Source: M3007 sp964484205 (GTDB lineage: Bacteria > Bacteroidota > Bacteroidia > Chitinophagales > Saprospiraceae). From it: a stretch of 64,000 nt of DNA. Shown piece by piece: positions 36,701 to 47,708 of this stretch. The position numbers and the translations under genes are program-made. The notes beneath the pieces were generated by a model. That model had not been told where the DNA came from and made no database searches. It saw nothing but the letters and a program-made list of their open reading frames with translations. Numbering within the stretch: position 1 is the stretch's first letter; every line of letters starts with the position of its first letter. The DNA is taken from assembly GCA_964484205.1 (NCBI GenBank), contig CAZAEZ010000002.1, positions 1 to 64,000 of the forward strand, given 5' to 3'.

Positions 36701-36954
36701 TAGCCTTGCAAGGCGGCAATGGTCGTGGACGAAGCGGCAATAGGCCACAAATTTCCGTAGGGCAGTTGTTCCCAACTCAGCCCGTCGGCGCTGCGGTACA
36801 AGTTGTACTCGTCGGGATAAAAAGCATACTGGTCATTGTAATACAGGTACCAGGTTGCGCCGCCTTGCGGGCCGTTGGTGGGTTGCCAGTTGATCTGGCT
36901 AAAAAGGTTTGAGCTAAAACAGGTGAGAAGCAGAAAGAGTAATGGAGATTTCAT
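33766..36954 (-). CDS. T9SS cargo protein: BNR repeats, SdrD-like and DUF7619-like domains
   Basis: The 1062-residue protein has a signal peptide (MKSPLLFLLLTCFSSNLFSQ), then BNR/Asp-box repeats over about residues 20-590 (STDDGQTWESI, STDDGLTWETI), a Cna/SdrD-B-like domain (about 598-680, FVFKDDNNDGLQDPGEIPLP), a domain with FDPNDKLVN..YTIRFQNTGTAPA..FDFNEPIFTN typical of DUF7619, and a type A T9SS sorting domain ending in AGKLIVQQ. It would be secreted and attached to the cell surface. Start is the ATG at 36954. Confidence 0.9.
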   Translation of the reverse strand: MKSPLLFLLLTCFSSNLFSQINWQPTNGPQGGATWYLYYNDQYAFYPDEYNLYRSADGLSWEQLPYGNLWPIAASSTTIAALQGYGFSTGASQLRFLVSHDNGLNWTEGNLPPTSYGGAFSQMAVCSHGIYVPDGVGNTIHRSTDDGQTWESIAPPGQYAYDVWAFDDKLYVEWYNKFWRLAANGVDWELVSPDFGAQEYANDMFATGPHLLFATENNLWGSNDGGTTWKKTPIQFNNSSGAFVQLGDRIYKDAGSTGLMYTEDFGYTWKSVPIPNDYNMLDLGKAGGRLLSASYNQGVFRLDETANLLLPANEGLNSAAVYYLDATDTDLWAACGNGVFAYDLDAKTWDSNANLPVPDHNALQVASSPSGKLAAADLFSDKLYVSTDDGLTWETILPYQSTGSWGTIKKLIWLDEVLVIKGDFSSGLRSTDLGQTWTPNNSPEQVLFFKGKHYGIRDIGAGLFSSSNLGESWELASYPVGLFPYKIAATVDRLFLEGAVQGNQRTLYYTTNGSNWVYASDGLPEIDILPPHDEIYKGNIWERNGTYYYHDQQIGFFASIDSCQTWLPLQYIPYNMLTLVDTTFYRGGFGGGVVKTGLPQNYGALSSGFVFKDDNNDGLQDPGEIPLPFVKVQVYEPTAWHPLWMTTTRQDGSYTIGSTPGSTDTLRANLQSPYIEQINPPYHLVSGSGTDRNFGVHFSADIVDVSIAGNFAGRPRPGFDLNAHLQFANVGTLPATGTISLQLDPNFKFIEADPAPSAVIGDSLVWNFAQLALFEKQGIRISGQLPAAVPLGNLLKMYAHVEPDLPDATPLNNHLLLCDTVVGSFDPNDKLVNPPLGLTAAEIAAGKELHYTIRFQNTGTAPASRVRITDQLDTALQLTTLRLIASSHPVSDFRLLPGRLLEILFEPIDLPDSLSDEAGSHGFVTFAIQRNKAYRSNYFVQNKAAIYFDFNEPIFTNIVKSGVITIPVATDEPGGQQQTGNTLRIVPNPAPSGFTVYATGGRLDGPGTLEIINLAGQSCYRQPVPDLSSPVSVPEVRLPDGVYVVKIAGAAGGLAGKLIVQQ

Positions 36955-37007
36955 AGGAATATATTTGAAGGTAAAACAGCGAAATCTGAAATGCCCGGTG
37001 TAGAATG

Positions 37008-37160
37008 TTTTTCACCACGGAGACACGGAAGCCACGGAGGTGCCTTACTCGTCCTACGACTCCAAGTCGTAGGACGAGTGCCCGCATGGCCTGACAAATC
37101 TACAAGACACGGAGGCCACGGAGCATTAAACTCCGTGGCCTCCGTGTCTCCGTGGTGAAA
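37008..37160. repeat. CACGGAG long hairpin with nested 33-bp palindrome
   Basis: The 332-bp gap 36955-37286 holds a composite copy of the CACGGAG element. A left arm (CACCACGGAGACACGG, from 37013), a 33-bp perfect palindrome (37047-37079, arms ACTCGTCCTACGACT, loop CCA), then an intact inner hairpin with loop CATTAAA (to 37160). The copy at 58928 has the same nesting. The remaining flanks match the 30008 copy near GAAATGCCCG and ACTTATGA. Confidence 0.8.
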
Positions 37161-37286
37161 ATTTGGAATTGGCTGCACGTGCGAGGACTTATGATGCATC
37201 CTCTTTTTAGTATACAGGTAAGCGGCAGAGTTATACACAGGGAGTTGGGTTAAGGCTGTCAAATCTACCCTGTTTAAGGGATAAAA

Positions 37287-39584
<2,298 letters not shown>

Positions 39585-39626
39585 GTTGGTGTGGCGCTTC
39601 TGTTGAACGGGGGGTAAATATCGGGA

Positions 39627-39634
39627 TAAGTTTG
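39627..39634 (+). promoter_or_regulatory. Bacteroidota -7 promoter motif
   Basis: TAAGTTTG matches TAnnTTTG, 72 bp before the ATG of the thioredoxin-fold protein. No -33 element was identified with confidence. Confidence 0.45.
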
Positions 39635-39705
39635 TATTCGGCCCTGATTGGACAACCCGGACGCCTTATTTTTCGTCAACGAAATAACCTAAAATATACG
39701 CAATT

Positions 39706-40923
39706 ATGACTATGAAAACAATTTGTACACTCTTGTTTTTCAGCGCTGTTGCCGCTGCCTGTACTGCCCAAACGGTTGACGGAACTCCCCTGATCCAGGC
39801 CCTCAACGAGCGGTATGTTTCTCTAAAAAACGGCATGTTTACCATCGACGCCCGCTTCAAGTTTGCCGACGGCGAAGACACGATCGCGCACCGGGGAACC
39901 TGCTACTTTTTCCGGGAGTCCAACCCCGATTCGCTCGCGCACTTTGTCGTGGTTTCTGATGACCGGCCGGTATTGGCCTTCGACGGCAAGACGTTTTTTC
40001 AATCCATGGGACCGGAAAAATACTGGGTCACCGATGTGGCGGCAGCCGGTGGCGTGCGGCGCATGCTGCAGGGCAATGTGATGAAAAGCAACCTGGTGTA
40101 CCAGCCGCTGCTCCGGATCGATCAGCCGAATTTCACCCTGGGTTCCTTTGAAAAAGTGGCGATCAGTGCCGTGCAGGAAAACGGTCTGAACATGCTCCGC
40201 CTGACTATGCGGGATACCAGCATTGAGGAGGCTTTGGGCGACGTGGAGAACAACAAAATCTTTTTTGATGTGCAGTACGACATTGCGCTGCCTGATTATT
40301 ACTTCGTGCAGCGCACCGAATCAGTATGGCTATTCGACGGCTGGCAGTACGACCGGAAGGTGTTTTCGCCCATTACCCCGTTGCCGGAGGGCGCCAAATT
40401 TTCCGATTATTTCGATCCGGAGAAACTGGCAAACCGCTACAGCTTCGAACAATACGATCCCAATGCACCGGTAAAACGGGAAAAGGAACTGATCAAAACC
40501 GGCGACCAATTGCCCGATTTTGCGCTCACCGATCTGCAGGGGAAAACCATTGCGCTGAATGAATTGAACGATGGCCTGGTTTTGCTGGACTTTTGGTACA
40601 AAGGCTGTTTTCCCTGCCAGCTGGCCATGCCCAAAATTGAAAACCTGCACCAGAAATACGCCGCCAAAGGGCTGAAGGTTTTCGGCGTGAACCCTTTCGA
40701 TAAAAACAACGAGCAGATCAAAGACTGGCTGAAAATGCGCAATGTCAGCTATAACACCGTTTTTGATCCGGAAAAACAACTGCCCAAGGCCGTCGGCATT
40801 CAGGGCTACCCGCTTTTGATCATTGCAGACGCCAAAACGAAGGCCGTGCTGTACGTGCACACCGGCTTTAGCGAGGAAATGGAAGCGAAACTGGAGCCGG
40901 TGATTGTTGAAAATTTGCGCTGA
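39706..40923 (+). CDS. secreted thioredoxin-fold protein with N-terminal LolA-like domain
   Basis: The 405-residue protein has a signal peptide (MTMKTICTLLFFSAVAAACTAQ; the CTAQ may also be a lipobox), a beta-rich N-terminal domain to about residue 250 similar to LolA/DUF2092-type proteins, and a C-terminal TlpA/AhpC-like thioredoxin domain. The redox motif is CFPC in DFWYKGCFPCQLAMP, and a cis-proline is present in GIQGYPLLII. It probably carries out thiol-disulfide exchange at the outer membrane or periplasm. ATGs at 39706 and 39712 are both possible. Lone gene. Confidence 0.85.
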   Translation: MTMKTICTLLFFSAVAAACTAQTVDGTPLIQALNERYVSLKNGMFTIDARFKFADGEDTIAHRGTCYFFRESNPDSLAHFVVVSDDRPVLAFDGKTFFQSMGPEKYWVTDVAAAGGVRRMLQGNVMKSNLVYQPLLRIDQPNFTLGSFEKVAISAVQENGLNMLRLTMRDTSIEEALGDVENNKIFFDVQYDIALPDYYFVQRTESVWLFDGWQYDRKVFSPITPLPEGAKFSDYFDPEKLANRYSFEQYDPNAPVKREKELIKTGDQLPDFALTDLQGKTIALNELNDGLVLLDFWYKGCFPCQLAMPKIENLHQKYAAKGLKVFGVNPFDKNNEQIKDWLKMRNVSYNTVFDPEKQLPKAVGIQGYPLLIIADAKTKAVLYVHTGFSEEMEAKLEPVIVENLR

Positions 40924-41234
40924 AGTATTTGCCGGATTTCCTTTCTGTTTCGGTCAATGGCGGAATTTCTTAGTTGAACGGGTGCAACCTGCGTGTTTCA
41001 CCCGTTCAACGGCATTTTTTTACAATATCCTCCACTTGCCGCGTATTTTTTCAGTGTATCGAAGCACCGATGCACCTCACCGAAACAGGCTTGCACTGCC
41101 TGTCGAACGCCCCCTTCTTTGTGCCGGGAAAAACGCTTATTGATTCGCCGGGCCTCCGGCTACCCTGATTTTTTCCGAAACAACATTACCAATTGAATTT
41201 CAACACCTTTTTCTCAAATCCAAACAATTAAGCA
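40924..41234 (+). terminator. intergenic region with terminator-like hairpin
   Basis: This 311-bp stretch has no believable gene. A perfect 12-bp stem (GTTGAACGGGTG at 40973-40984, CACCCGTTCAAC at 40999-41010) is followed by GGCATTTTTTT (41011-41021), which would end the thioredoxin-fold transcript. Nothing else stands out. Confidence 0.6.
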
Positions 41235-42512
41235 ATGAAACAAATGCTCATCCTAATCGCCTTTTCCCTGTTGTCGGCGTGGCAAATCGCCTGCAAGGAC
41301 AACCCGGCCGAACCCGGCAATGATTTGGAGCAATACTCCAACCAAATCATCCTCGACTGGAATCTGGCGGCTTATGAGGCCATGGGCGGCGCCTCGTACC
41401 AGCATTCGCTGCTGGCGGCCCGCATCAACGCCATGACCCACATCGCCATGCACGACGCGCTGAATGCCGTTGCGCCGCGCTACCAGACCTACGCTTTTCA
41501 CCAGAAAAACAGCGATGCCGACCCCATTGCGGCTGCCGCGTCGGCAGGCTACGAGGTGTTGGTGAATCAGCTTCCTGCCGCCAAGCCGCTGCTCGACAGT
41601 TGTTTAGCCGCATCGCTGGCGACCGTACCGGAAGGCAGCGCCAAAACGCAAGGCATCGAATTGGGCAAACAGGCGGCAGCGGCCATCCTGGCGCTCCGGA
41701 AAAACGACGGCGCTTTTGAAAATCCTATTGTGGTGCCCGTTGGCACCGGCCTGGCCGGTGAATACCAGGTAGTGCCGCCCTTTGACTTTGTGTTCGCGCC
41801 GTTTTGGAAAACAATGCAGCCTTTTGCTTTGGAAAATCCCGGGCAGTTTCGCATCATACCGCAACCGGCGCTCACGAGCCAAACCTATGCGGAGGATTTT
41901 GACGAAGTGAAACGCATCGGGCAAAAAGACAGCACATACCGGAGCGCCGGGCAGACGGCCATTGCTATGTTCTGGTACGAATTCTCCGAGGCGGGCTGGA
42001 ACCGCGTGGCCCGCGTGGCTGCTGTCGACAAAAAACTGGGCTTGCTCGCTACGGCCCGGCTGTTTGCCCTCGTGGACATGGCGCTGGCCGATGCGTACAC
42101 GGCGGGGTGGGATTCCAAATTCCACTTCAATTTCTGGCGGCCGTTCACGGCCATTCGCGCAGCCGATCTCGATGGCAACGAAAACACGGAAGCCGACCCG
42201 AACTGGGAACCGCTGATGCCAACGCCGCCTGTACAGGATTACCCCTCCACGCACAGCGCGCTTGGCAACGCGGCTGCTACCGTATTGACGTCGGTTTTGG
42301 GCGAAAATGTCGGGTTCACGATGCATTCCCCGACGGCACAAGTGCCGGGTTCGGCGCGGAGTTACAACAGTTTTTTACAGGCCGCTGATGAAAACGCCGA
42401 GTCGCGGGTAGTGGCCGGCATTCACTTCCGCTTTTCCTGCGAAAAGGGTCAGGAATTGGGCAATAATGTTGGTCTCTGGATCGTGGAACACCATTTGAGG
42501 CCGGTGGAGTAA
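41235..42512 (+). CDS. vanadium-dependent haloperoxidase-like lipoprotein (PAP2 superfamily)
   Basis: A 425-residue lipoprotein (signal peptide ending SAWQIACK). The phosphatase/haloperoxidase pocket is complete in outline: KFHFNFWRPFTAIR (K..RP, motif 1), DYPSTHSALGNAAATV (PSxH, motif 2) and SRVVAGIHFRFSCEKG (SRxxxxxH, motif 3). Related enzymes in Bacteroidota are annotated as vanadium chloro- or bromoperoxidases, but the same fold includes acid phosphatases, so the reaction is uncertain. It is alone, between terminators. Confidence 0.85.
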   Translation: MKQMLILIAFSLLSAWQIACKDNPAEPGNDLEQYSNQIILDWNLAAYEAMGGASYQHSLLAARINAMTHIAMHDALNAVAPRYQTYAFHQKNSDADPIAAAASAGYEVLVNQLPAAKPLLDSCLAASLATVPEGSAKTQGIELGKQAAAAILALRKNDGAFENPIVVPVGTGLAGEYQVVPPFDFVFAPFWKTMQPFALENPGQFRIIPQPALTSQTYAEDFDEVKRIGQKDSTYRSAGQTAIAMFWYEFSEAGWNRVARVAAVDKKLGLLATARLFALVDMALADAYTAGWDSKFHFNFWRPFTAIRAADLDGNENTEADPNWEPLMPTPPVQDYPSTHSALGNAAATVLTSVLGENVGFTMHSPTAQVPGSARSYNSFLQAADENAESRVVAGIHFRFSCEKGQELGNNVGLWIVEHHLRPVE

Positions 42513-42540
42513 GGCTAGTCAAGTTTTTCATCGTTCCTTA

Positions 42541-42579
42541 GCGGCACTTTTCCATTTCCGGAAAAGTGCCGCTTTTTTT
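42541..42579 (+). terminator. Rho-independent terminator
   Basis: Stem GCGGCACTTTTCC pairs with GGAAAAGTGCCGC (42541-42572) and is followed by seven T. It ends the haloperoxidase gene. Confidence 0.9.
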
Positions 42580-42633
42580 GAATCCACCGGAATAGTGTAC
42601 TCAAATCAACAAATCAACATCTCAACATAAAAC

Positions 42634-43518
42634 ATGCTTTGTGCCGGCTTCACCTTCATCCGAAACGCCCTCCTGTACGACTACCCGGTGGTGGAGGCCA
42701 TACGCTCTATTCTCCCGGTTTGCGATTATTTTGTGGTAGCAGTGGGCAAGTCGGACGACGCCACCCTCGACCTGGTGCGCGGTATCGGCGACCCGAAAAT
42801 TCATATTCTGGAAACGGTTTGGGACGACAGTTTGCGCGAGGGCGGCCGGGTGCTGGCCGAAGAAACGAACAAAGCGTTCGATGCCATTCCGCCCGAGTAC
42901 GACTGGTGTTTTTACATTCAGGCCGACGAGTGTGTGCACGAGGATGATCTGCCTGCCATCCGGGCCGGCATGGCGCGCTGGCTCGACGATCCGGCCACGG
43001 AAGGCCTGCTGTTCAAGTACCGGCATTTTTACGGCTCGTACAATTATATCGGAGTGAGCCGGCGCTGGTACCGCCGGGAGGTTCGGTTAATTCGGAATAA
43101 TAAACGGATACGGTCGTATCGCGATGCGCAGGGGTTCCGGCTTTTCGGCCCGCGAAAGGCTGAAAAATTACACGTCCGTCAACTAGACGCCCACATCCAC
43201 CACTACGGCTGGGTAAAACACCCGGCGGCACAACAGCGCAAACAATTCGTTTTCAACCGGCTTTGGCTCCCCGATGAAAAAGTGCGCGAACTGGTGGGCG
43301 ATGCCGAGGTGTACGATTACGACGGCACCGAACCCCTGGAGCGCTACGACGGCACCCACCCGGCAGTGATGCTGCCGCGTATTCGGGCGGTAAACTGGCA
43401 GTTCGGCGGCGATCCGTTGGCGGCGCATTGGAGTTGGAAAGACCGCCTGTCCCGTACCCTGGAAAAGTACACCGGCTGGCGGCCAGGCGAGTACAAAAAT
43501 TATAAGTTGCTCCGGTAA
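42634..43518 (+). CDS. glycosyltransferase family 2-like protein
   Basis: The 294-residue protein has an N-terminal GT-A-like half: FIRNALLYDYPVVEAIRSIL, CDYFVVAVGKSDDATLDLV and the acidic motif YIQADECVHEDD in the place of the DxD metal site. The C-terminal half (HIHHYGWVKHPAAQQRKQ, LPRIRAVNWQF) resembles GT2-related proteins of Bacteroidota. It lacks a membrane helix, so it would act in the cytoplasm. Sugar donor and acceptor are unknown. Seventy bases separate it from NUDIX. Confidence 0.8.
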   Translation: MLCAGFTFIRNALLYDYPVVEAIRSILPVCDYFVVAVGKSDDATLDLVRGIGDPKIHILETVWDDSLREGGRVLAEETNKAFDAIPPEYDWCFYIQADECVHEDDLPAIRAGMARWLDDPATEGLLFKYRHFYGSYNYIGVSRRWYRREVRLIRNNKRIRSYRDAQGFRLFGPRKAEKLHVRQLDAHIHHYGWVKHPAAQQRKQFVFNRLWLPDEKVRELVGDAEVYDYDGTEPLERYDGTHPAVMLPRIRAVNWQFGGDPLAAHWSWKDRLSRTLEKYTGWRPGEYKNYKLLR

Positions 43519-43589
43519 ATCGGGGAACCTTTTGGCGGTTCGGGCCGTTACGTACGCTTTCCTTCCTTTTTCTAAAAACAACCCTGCTT

Positions 43590-44030
43590 ATGCGCGTAGT
43601 TGCTCAATGCCTCTTGGAGCACAACGGCCGGCTTTTGCTCCAGGAATTCTGGCACGAACACGACCAGTATTACTTTTTCCGTCCGCCCGGCGGCGGGATC
43701 GAGCCCGGCGAGTACGCTGCCGCTGCCATGCGCCGGGAAATCGAGGAGGAACTGGCGGCAGAAGTTTCCGAACCGGAACTGGTCCATGTTTTGGAAAATA
43801 TTTTTGAATACGGCGGCAAGACGCACCACGAAATTGTATTCCTCTTTCGCGCAGCCGTGCTGGACGAACGGCTGACCCGTGTGCCGGAAGTCAAACTCAT
43901 CGACAACACCTTCGAATTCCGGGCAGTGTGGAAATCCGTGGCTGAATTATTGCGGGACGATGTCGTGCTGTACCCGGCGGGTTTGCGGGAGCGGTTGCCC
44001 CAGCTGTATCCGGAAGCGATATCGGTGTAG
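43590..44030 (+). CDS. NUDIX hydrolase
   Basis: A 146-residue single-domain protein. The Nudix box is GGGIEPGEYAAAAMRREIEEEL: the glycine, the glutamate and the REIEEE core that holds the metal are all present, though the later glycine of the pattern is alanine. It would hydrolyse a nucleoside diphosphate linked to another moiety; the substrate is not predictable. It converges on the BatD gene 12 bp away. Confidence 0.9.
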   Translation: MRVVAQCLLEHNGRLLLQEFWHEHDQYYFFRPPGGGIEPGEYAAAAMRREIEEELAAEVSEPELVHVLENIFEYGGKTHHEIVFLFRAAVLDERLTRVPEVKLIDNTFEFRAVWKSVAELLRDDVVLYPAGLRERLPQLYPEAISV

Positions 44031-44041
44031 CTGCGGGACGG

Positions 44042-45790
44042 CTACTTCAGTGCCGTATCCAGTTCGCGCAGTACATTATCGGCCAATTGCCAGGTTGTAT
44101 TCATGTGCACGGCCGGTTCCTGCCCGGCAAAAACCACCTGTTCGCAGGTTTGCCAAATCCGGGTTAGCGTGTCAACCGTAGACCCGGGCACCAGCCGTTC
44201 GGCAAGTTTTTCCCGCATGCGTTCTTTTGTGAGCAAAACCGGTTCGATGTCCAGGTGCATGGCCACATGTTCCTGCACTATTTTGAGCAGTTCGTGGTAA
44301 AACAGCTTTGGGTCGGGGTCCTGGATGTGTTGCGCAAGGGCTTTCATCTTTCCACGCACGGATTTCAGGCTGGGTTTAACCGGTGTCTCAGGTATGTTTG
44401 GCCGGGCCTTTCGCGGTCTTCTCCGCCAGAAATAGATCCAGAACAACAGCAGTACCAGGCCGGCCAGGGCACTCCAGGCCACCGGGTCGCGCAAGAGCAC
44501 CGAAGTTGTTTGCCAAAGTTTATCCAGGGTCGATGGCGGTGGCGGCGGAATGCCGGCTATCGAATCGATCGGGGTGCTTTGTTGGCCGTAAAACTGCCCT
44601 GCCGTTACATGCAGCTGCACCGGGGCATCGGCCGGCAAGCGGCGGTAGTTATTGCTGTCGGGGTCGAACACAACCAGTTCCGGCATAAAAGAATAATCGC
44701 CGGGCTGCCGGGGCAAAATCACGTATTCGAGGGTGCGGGCGTGTACGAATTGCTCGCCGGTTTCGTATTCCTCCTGTTGCGGCACCTTGGGTTCAAAACC
44801 CTCCAGGCCGTCGGGAAGGTCGAATACCGGGTTGGCAAAACGCCGGGCATCGCCATTGCCTTCGATCGTAACGGTAAGGGTAAGGGCATCGTCGGTGGTG
44901 AGGCTGTCTTTATCGACCGCTACCTGCCAGTCGTATTGCCCGGCTACGCCGGAAAAATTGGCCGGGGCGGGCTCGGGCAGTGGTTTTACCTTGAGTTTAA
45001 GGGCCTGCGTTTGAACCATTTCGGGCCGGGACCCAAACAGCGCACTCAGGCTGCCGGCCTGCTCGATGCCAAGCCGTACGCGCGCCGGGCCGATCCGGAA
45101 GTCGCCGGCTTGCTGGGGGAACAGGGCCATTTCGTGCAAAATCCGGGTGACGTAGCGGTTGCCCTTGATTTTTTGTTGCCGCGTCCGGGTATCAAAACGC
45201 CGGCGTTCCTGGGTAAAAAAACCGTCGAAGGCGGGCAGGTCCAAAATGTCGTAGTCGGAAATACCCACCTGGGTGTACAGCACGATTTGGTACACAACCT
45301 GCTGACCTACCCAGGCTGTTTCGCGGTCCAGTTCGGCGCGGATAAACACCCGGGTGTCGGCCCCGGGTGGGGGTGTGGTACTGCCTTTGCGGGCTTTTCC
45401 GACGCGAACGACCAGGGGCTGCGTGCGGAGTGTGCGGTTGTCGGTTTGCACCGTGGCCGTTCCAATGGTGTACGTGCCCGGGGCGCCGGCCTCCAGTTCA
45501 TAGGTCCAGGTTTGATGGCTGTACGATTTGCCGTTGACAAACCCCGATCCGCGCATTTCCGACGGCCCCGAGGTGACCCGGAAGCCGTTAAAATCGGGCG
45601 GGATAAATCGTTTGGCAAACGTATTTTTTAAGGAAAAAGAAACTTCAAAGCGGCTGCCCTCCGGCACTTCTTTCGCCGGCCCTTCCGATTCGAACGTGGC
45701 TGTTCCTTGTGCAGGCGCCGCCTGCTGATGAAAAAACAACCAGCAGATGACCAGGCAACCTGTTTGTATGAACCGTATGTTTCGCATCAT
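44042..45790 (-). CDS. batD: BatD family membrane protein
   Basis: The 582-residue protein has a signal peptide (TGCLVICWLFFHQQAAPAQ), several beta-sandwich repeats (YTIGTATVQTDNRTLRTQPLVV; ATVSIEG-type strands), a membrane helix at about residues 425-445 (WSALAGLVLLLFWIYFW) and a cytoplasmic helical tail. This is the BatD/oxygen-tolerance layout. Other Bat genes are absent nearby. Its ATG overlaps the gldB stop (ATGATG), so the two genes are coupled. ATG at 45787 is a second possible start. Confidence 0.9.
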   Translation of the reverse strand: MMRNIRFIQTGCLVICWLFFHQQAAPAQGTATFESEGPAKEVPEGSRFEVSFSLKNTFAKRFIPPDFNGFRVTSGPSEMRGSGFVNGKSYSHQTWTYELEAGAPGTYTIGTATVQTDNRTLRTQPLVVRVGKARKGSTTPPPGADTRVFIRAELDRETAWVGQQVVYQIVLYTQVGISDYDILDLPAFDGFFTQERRRFDTRTRQQKIKGNRYVTRILHEMALFPQQAGDFRIGPARVRLGIEQAGSLSALFGSRPEMVQTQALKLKVKPLPEPAPANFSGVAGQYDWQVAVDKDSLTTDDALTLTVTIEGNGDARRFANPVFDLPDGLEGFEPKVPQQEEYETGEQFVHARTLEYVILPRQPGDYSFMPELVVFDPDSNNYRRLPADAPVQLHVTAGQFYGQQSTPIDSIAGIPPPPPSTLDKLWQTTSVLLRDPVAWSALAGLVLLLFWIYFWRRRPRKARPNIPETPVKPSLKSVRGKMKALAQHIQDPDPKLFYHELLKIVQEHVAMHLDIEPVLLTKERMREKLAERLVPGSTVDTLTRIWQTCEQVVFAGQEPAVHMNTTWQLADNVLRELDTALK

Positions 45791-46827
45791 TTGACGCGCT
45801 TTGGTTTGTATTTTGCTTTTTCTAAAAATTGTTGGGCGTTGCGAAGGTTCAACATTTCTTCGAAAGATTCATCCGGGTAGCGTTGCGTGTATGCCTTAAC
45901 AATTTGCCAGCCGATCCAGTTGCCGATTTCGCCGGGTGCTTCCTGAAATACATTATCGGCGGTAGGGCTGGGCATCACGATTTTCTGATTTTTACTGCTA
46001 AGCGGCTGATACAGCACGCCCATATCGAGCAACCGGGCCCAGGTTTCCTGCTCGTTGACGTAGCATCCCTCCATTTGTGCGCGGGTGTACCCCATTTTTA
46101 TGCTGTCGGGTGTTGCCGGCAAAAGTAAGTCCATGAGGTAGAGGATTTTCCCGTTGTTGATCATGTAATCCAGAATTTGTTCGCCGGGCGGCGGGCCCAC
46201 AACCCGGCTCGACAGGGCAAGCGCGACCTTGGTGGGCATAAATTCTTTGGAAAACTGGCGGCGCAGGTATTGGGGAAAATAGTCGGGATTATAGCCCGAA
46301 AAATTCTCACCCAGGAACATGTCGAGTCCGATCATGACAAGACTGTCATTGACGGCATAGGCATCGCCGATAAACTCGGTAACGGCAGTAACAAAACGCG
46401 GTTGGGGGCGCTGCGGCAGGTAATACTGGTAATACCGCAGCAATTGCGTCAGGTCGGTTTTCAGGGTTTTCAGGTCGGGAAATACGGCCTGGCAGGAGTC
46501 GTTGAGCCGACGCACCTGCGGCGCCGTTACGAAACCGGTGATCGCCTCCAGCGGGGTTTCGTTCGGATTGGTTTGGTCGTGTGCGATTTCGGCGATAAAA
46601 AAGGGCAAAAAGTCGGGGTAGTTGGTGGCGAGTTGCTGAAGGCCGGGTTCGAGTTGCGTGGTGTCCAGCGCAAACAGATCCTGTTCGAATCGCTGGAGTT
46701 GCAGGTCTACCCGGATGTGGCTTACATCGGGTGCAGCGGTTGAATCCGCATTGGTACAACTGCCCGTGAGCAGCATTAAAATGAAGAAAACGGCACTTAT
46801 CGGAAGGTAATTTGCATTTCTGCCCAT
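45787..46827 (-). CDS. gldB: gliding motility lipoprotein GldB
   Basis: A 346-residue lipoprotein (signal peptide ending LLTGSCTN). The sequence follows GldB: VDLQLQRFEQDLFALDTT near the start, FLPFFIAEIAHD, FIGDAYAVNDSLVMIGLDMFLG and the end block GNWIGWQIVKAYTQRYPDESFEEML. GldB is needed for gliding in Flavobacterium and sits in the outer membrane or periplasm. It is followed by batD with a 4-bp overlap. Presence of GldB agrees with the T9SS cargo genes in this window, although gliding itself is not proven. Confidence 0.9.
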   Translation of the reverse strand: MGRNANYLPISAVFFILMLLTGSCTNADSTAAPDVSHIRVDLQLQRFEQDLFALDTTQLEPGLQQLATNYPDFLPFFIAEIAHDQTNPNETPLEAITGFVTAPQVRRLNDSCQAVFPDLKTLKTDLTQLLRYYQYYLPQRPQPRFVTAVTEFIGDAYAVNDSLVMIGLDMFLGENFSGYNPDYFPQYLRRQFSKEFMPTKVALALSSRVVGPPPGEQILDYMINNGKILYLMDLLLPATPDSIKMGYTRAQMEGCYVNEQETWARLLDMGVLYQPLSSKNQKIVMPSPTADNVFQEAPGEIGNWIGWQIVKAYTQRYPDESFEEMLNLRNAQQFLEKAKYKPKRVK

Positions 46828-46940
46828 ACTCTAAAAAAATTTCTGCGAATTTAGCGCTGAAAAAACCAGGAGCTGTTCAGACCCTGTTTGAAAGACTCAA
46901 CCATGCTCCCAGCTATTAACGCACAAAACAACAACACGTT

Positions 46941-47681
46941 ATGAAAAAAATTGCTTTGGCATTTGGCTTTTTATTTGTGTTTCAGGTATTCGCCTCGGCA
47001 CAGGAAGAGATTCGTTTTGGGATACAGGCGAGCCCGACTTGGTCCTGGATGCGTACCAATGATAAATTTCTGGAAAGTACCGGGTCAAATTGGGGGCTGA
47101 AATTCGGCGTGGTCGGTGAATATTATTTTACCTACAACTATGCTTTCATGGCCGGCCTTGGTTTTGGTTTCAACCACGGCGGTACCCTGCTCAACGGGTA
47201 TCAACAAGGCACATTCTGGCCGAAAACAGATTTGAGCGACCCCCGGCTGGATACGCTGTCAAAAGACGCCAAGCTCCACTACCGGGTTACCTACGTGGAA
47301 GTGCCTTTCGGCTTGCGTTTCCGAGGCGGCTCCAACGAAGACTCCCGGATGAAATTTTACGCCGAAGCGCCCATTTTTACCCTCGGGTTTGTGAGTAAAG
47401 CTCTGGGCGATATCCGCGGAAATACCCCGATACAGTCGGAAGATGAAAATATTCGCAAGGATGTGAATGGCTTGTCCCTTTCCTGGGGCGTAGGCGCCGG
47501 TATCGAATACGAATTGGCCTCCAATGCCACGATTGTCGCCGGCTTGTATTTCCAACAGCAATTTACCGACCTGACCGACGATAGCGGGTCCGTGTTTGAT
47601 TCCGGTGCCAATACCTGGAAAAAGGAGGACTCCAAGGGCGCTTTTAATGCGCTTTCGCTGCGGCTGGGGTTCTTTTTCTAA
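46941..47681 (+). CDS. PorT-like outer membrane beta-barrel protein
   Basis: The 246-residue protein has a signal peptide (MKKIALAFGFLFVFQVFASAQ) and alternating strands that end in phenylalanine (LSLRLGFFF), the mark of an outer membrane barrel. The layout (FGIQASPTWSWM, YAFMAGLGFGFNHGG, YVEVPFGLRFRGG) matches PorT-like barrels of Bacteroidota. Function unknown. It runs divergently from gldB. Confidence 0.85.
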   Translation: MKKIALAFGFLFVFQVFASAQEEIRFGIQASPTWSWMRTNDKFLESTGSNWGLKFGVVGEYYFTYNYAFMAGLGFGFNHGGTLLNGYQQGTFWPKTDLSDPRLDTLSKDAKLHYRVTYVEVPFGLRFRGGSNEDSRMKFYAEAPIFTLGFVSKALGDIRGNTPIQSEDENIRKDVNGLSLSWGVGAGIEYELASNATIVAGLYFQQQFTDLTDDSGSVFDSGANTWKKEDSKGAFNALSLRLGFFF

Positions 47682-47708
47682 ACATACTGATTTACAACGC
47701 TTAAACAA

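Noticed and set aside
40904..41196. Three overlapping small frames in 40924-41196
   Set aside because: They have no signal, motif or consistent frame, and overlap a terminator hairpin.
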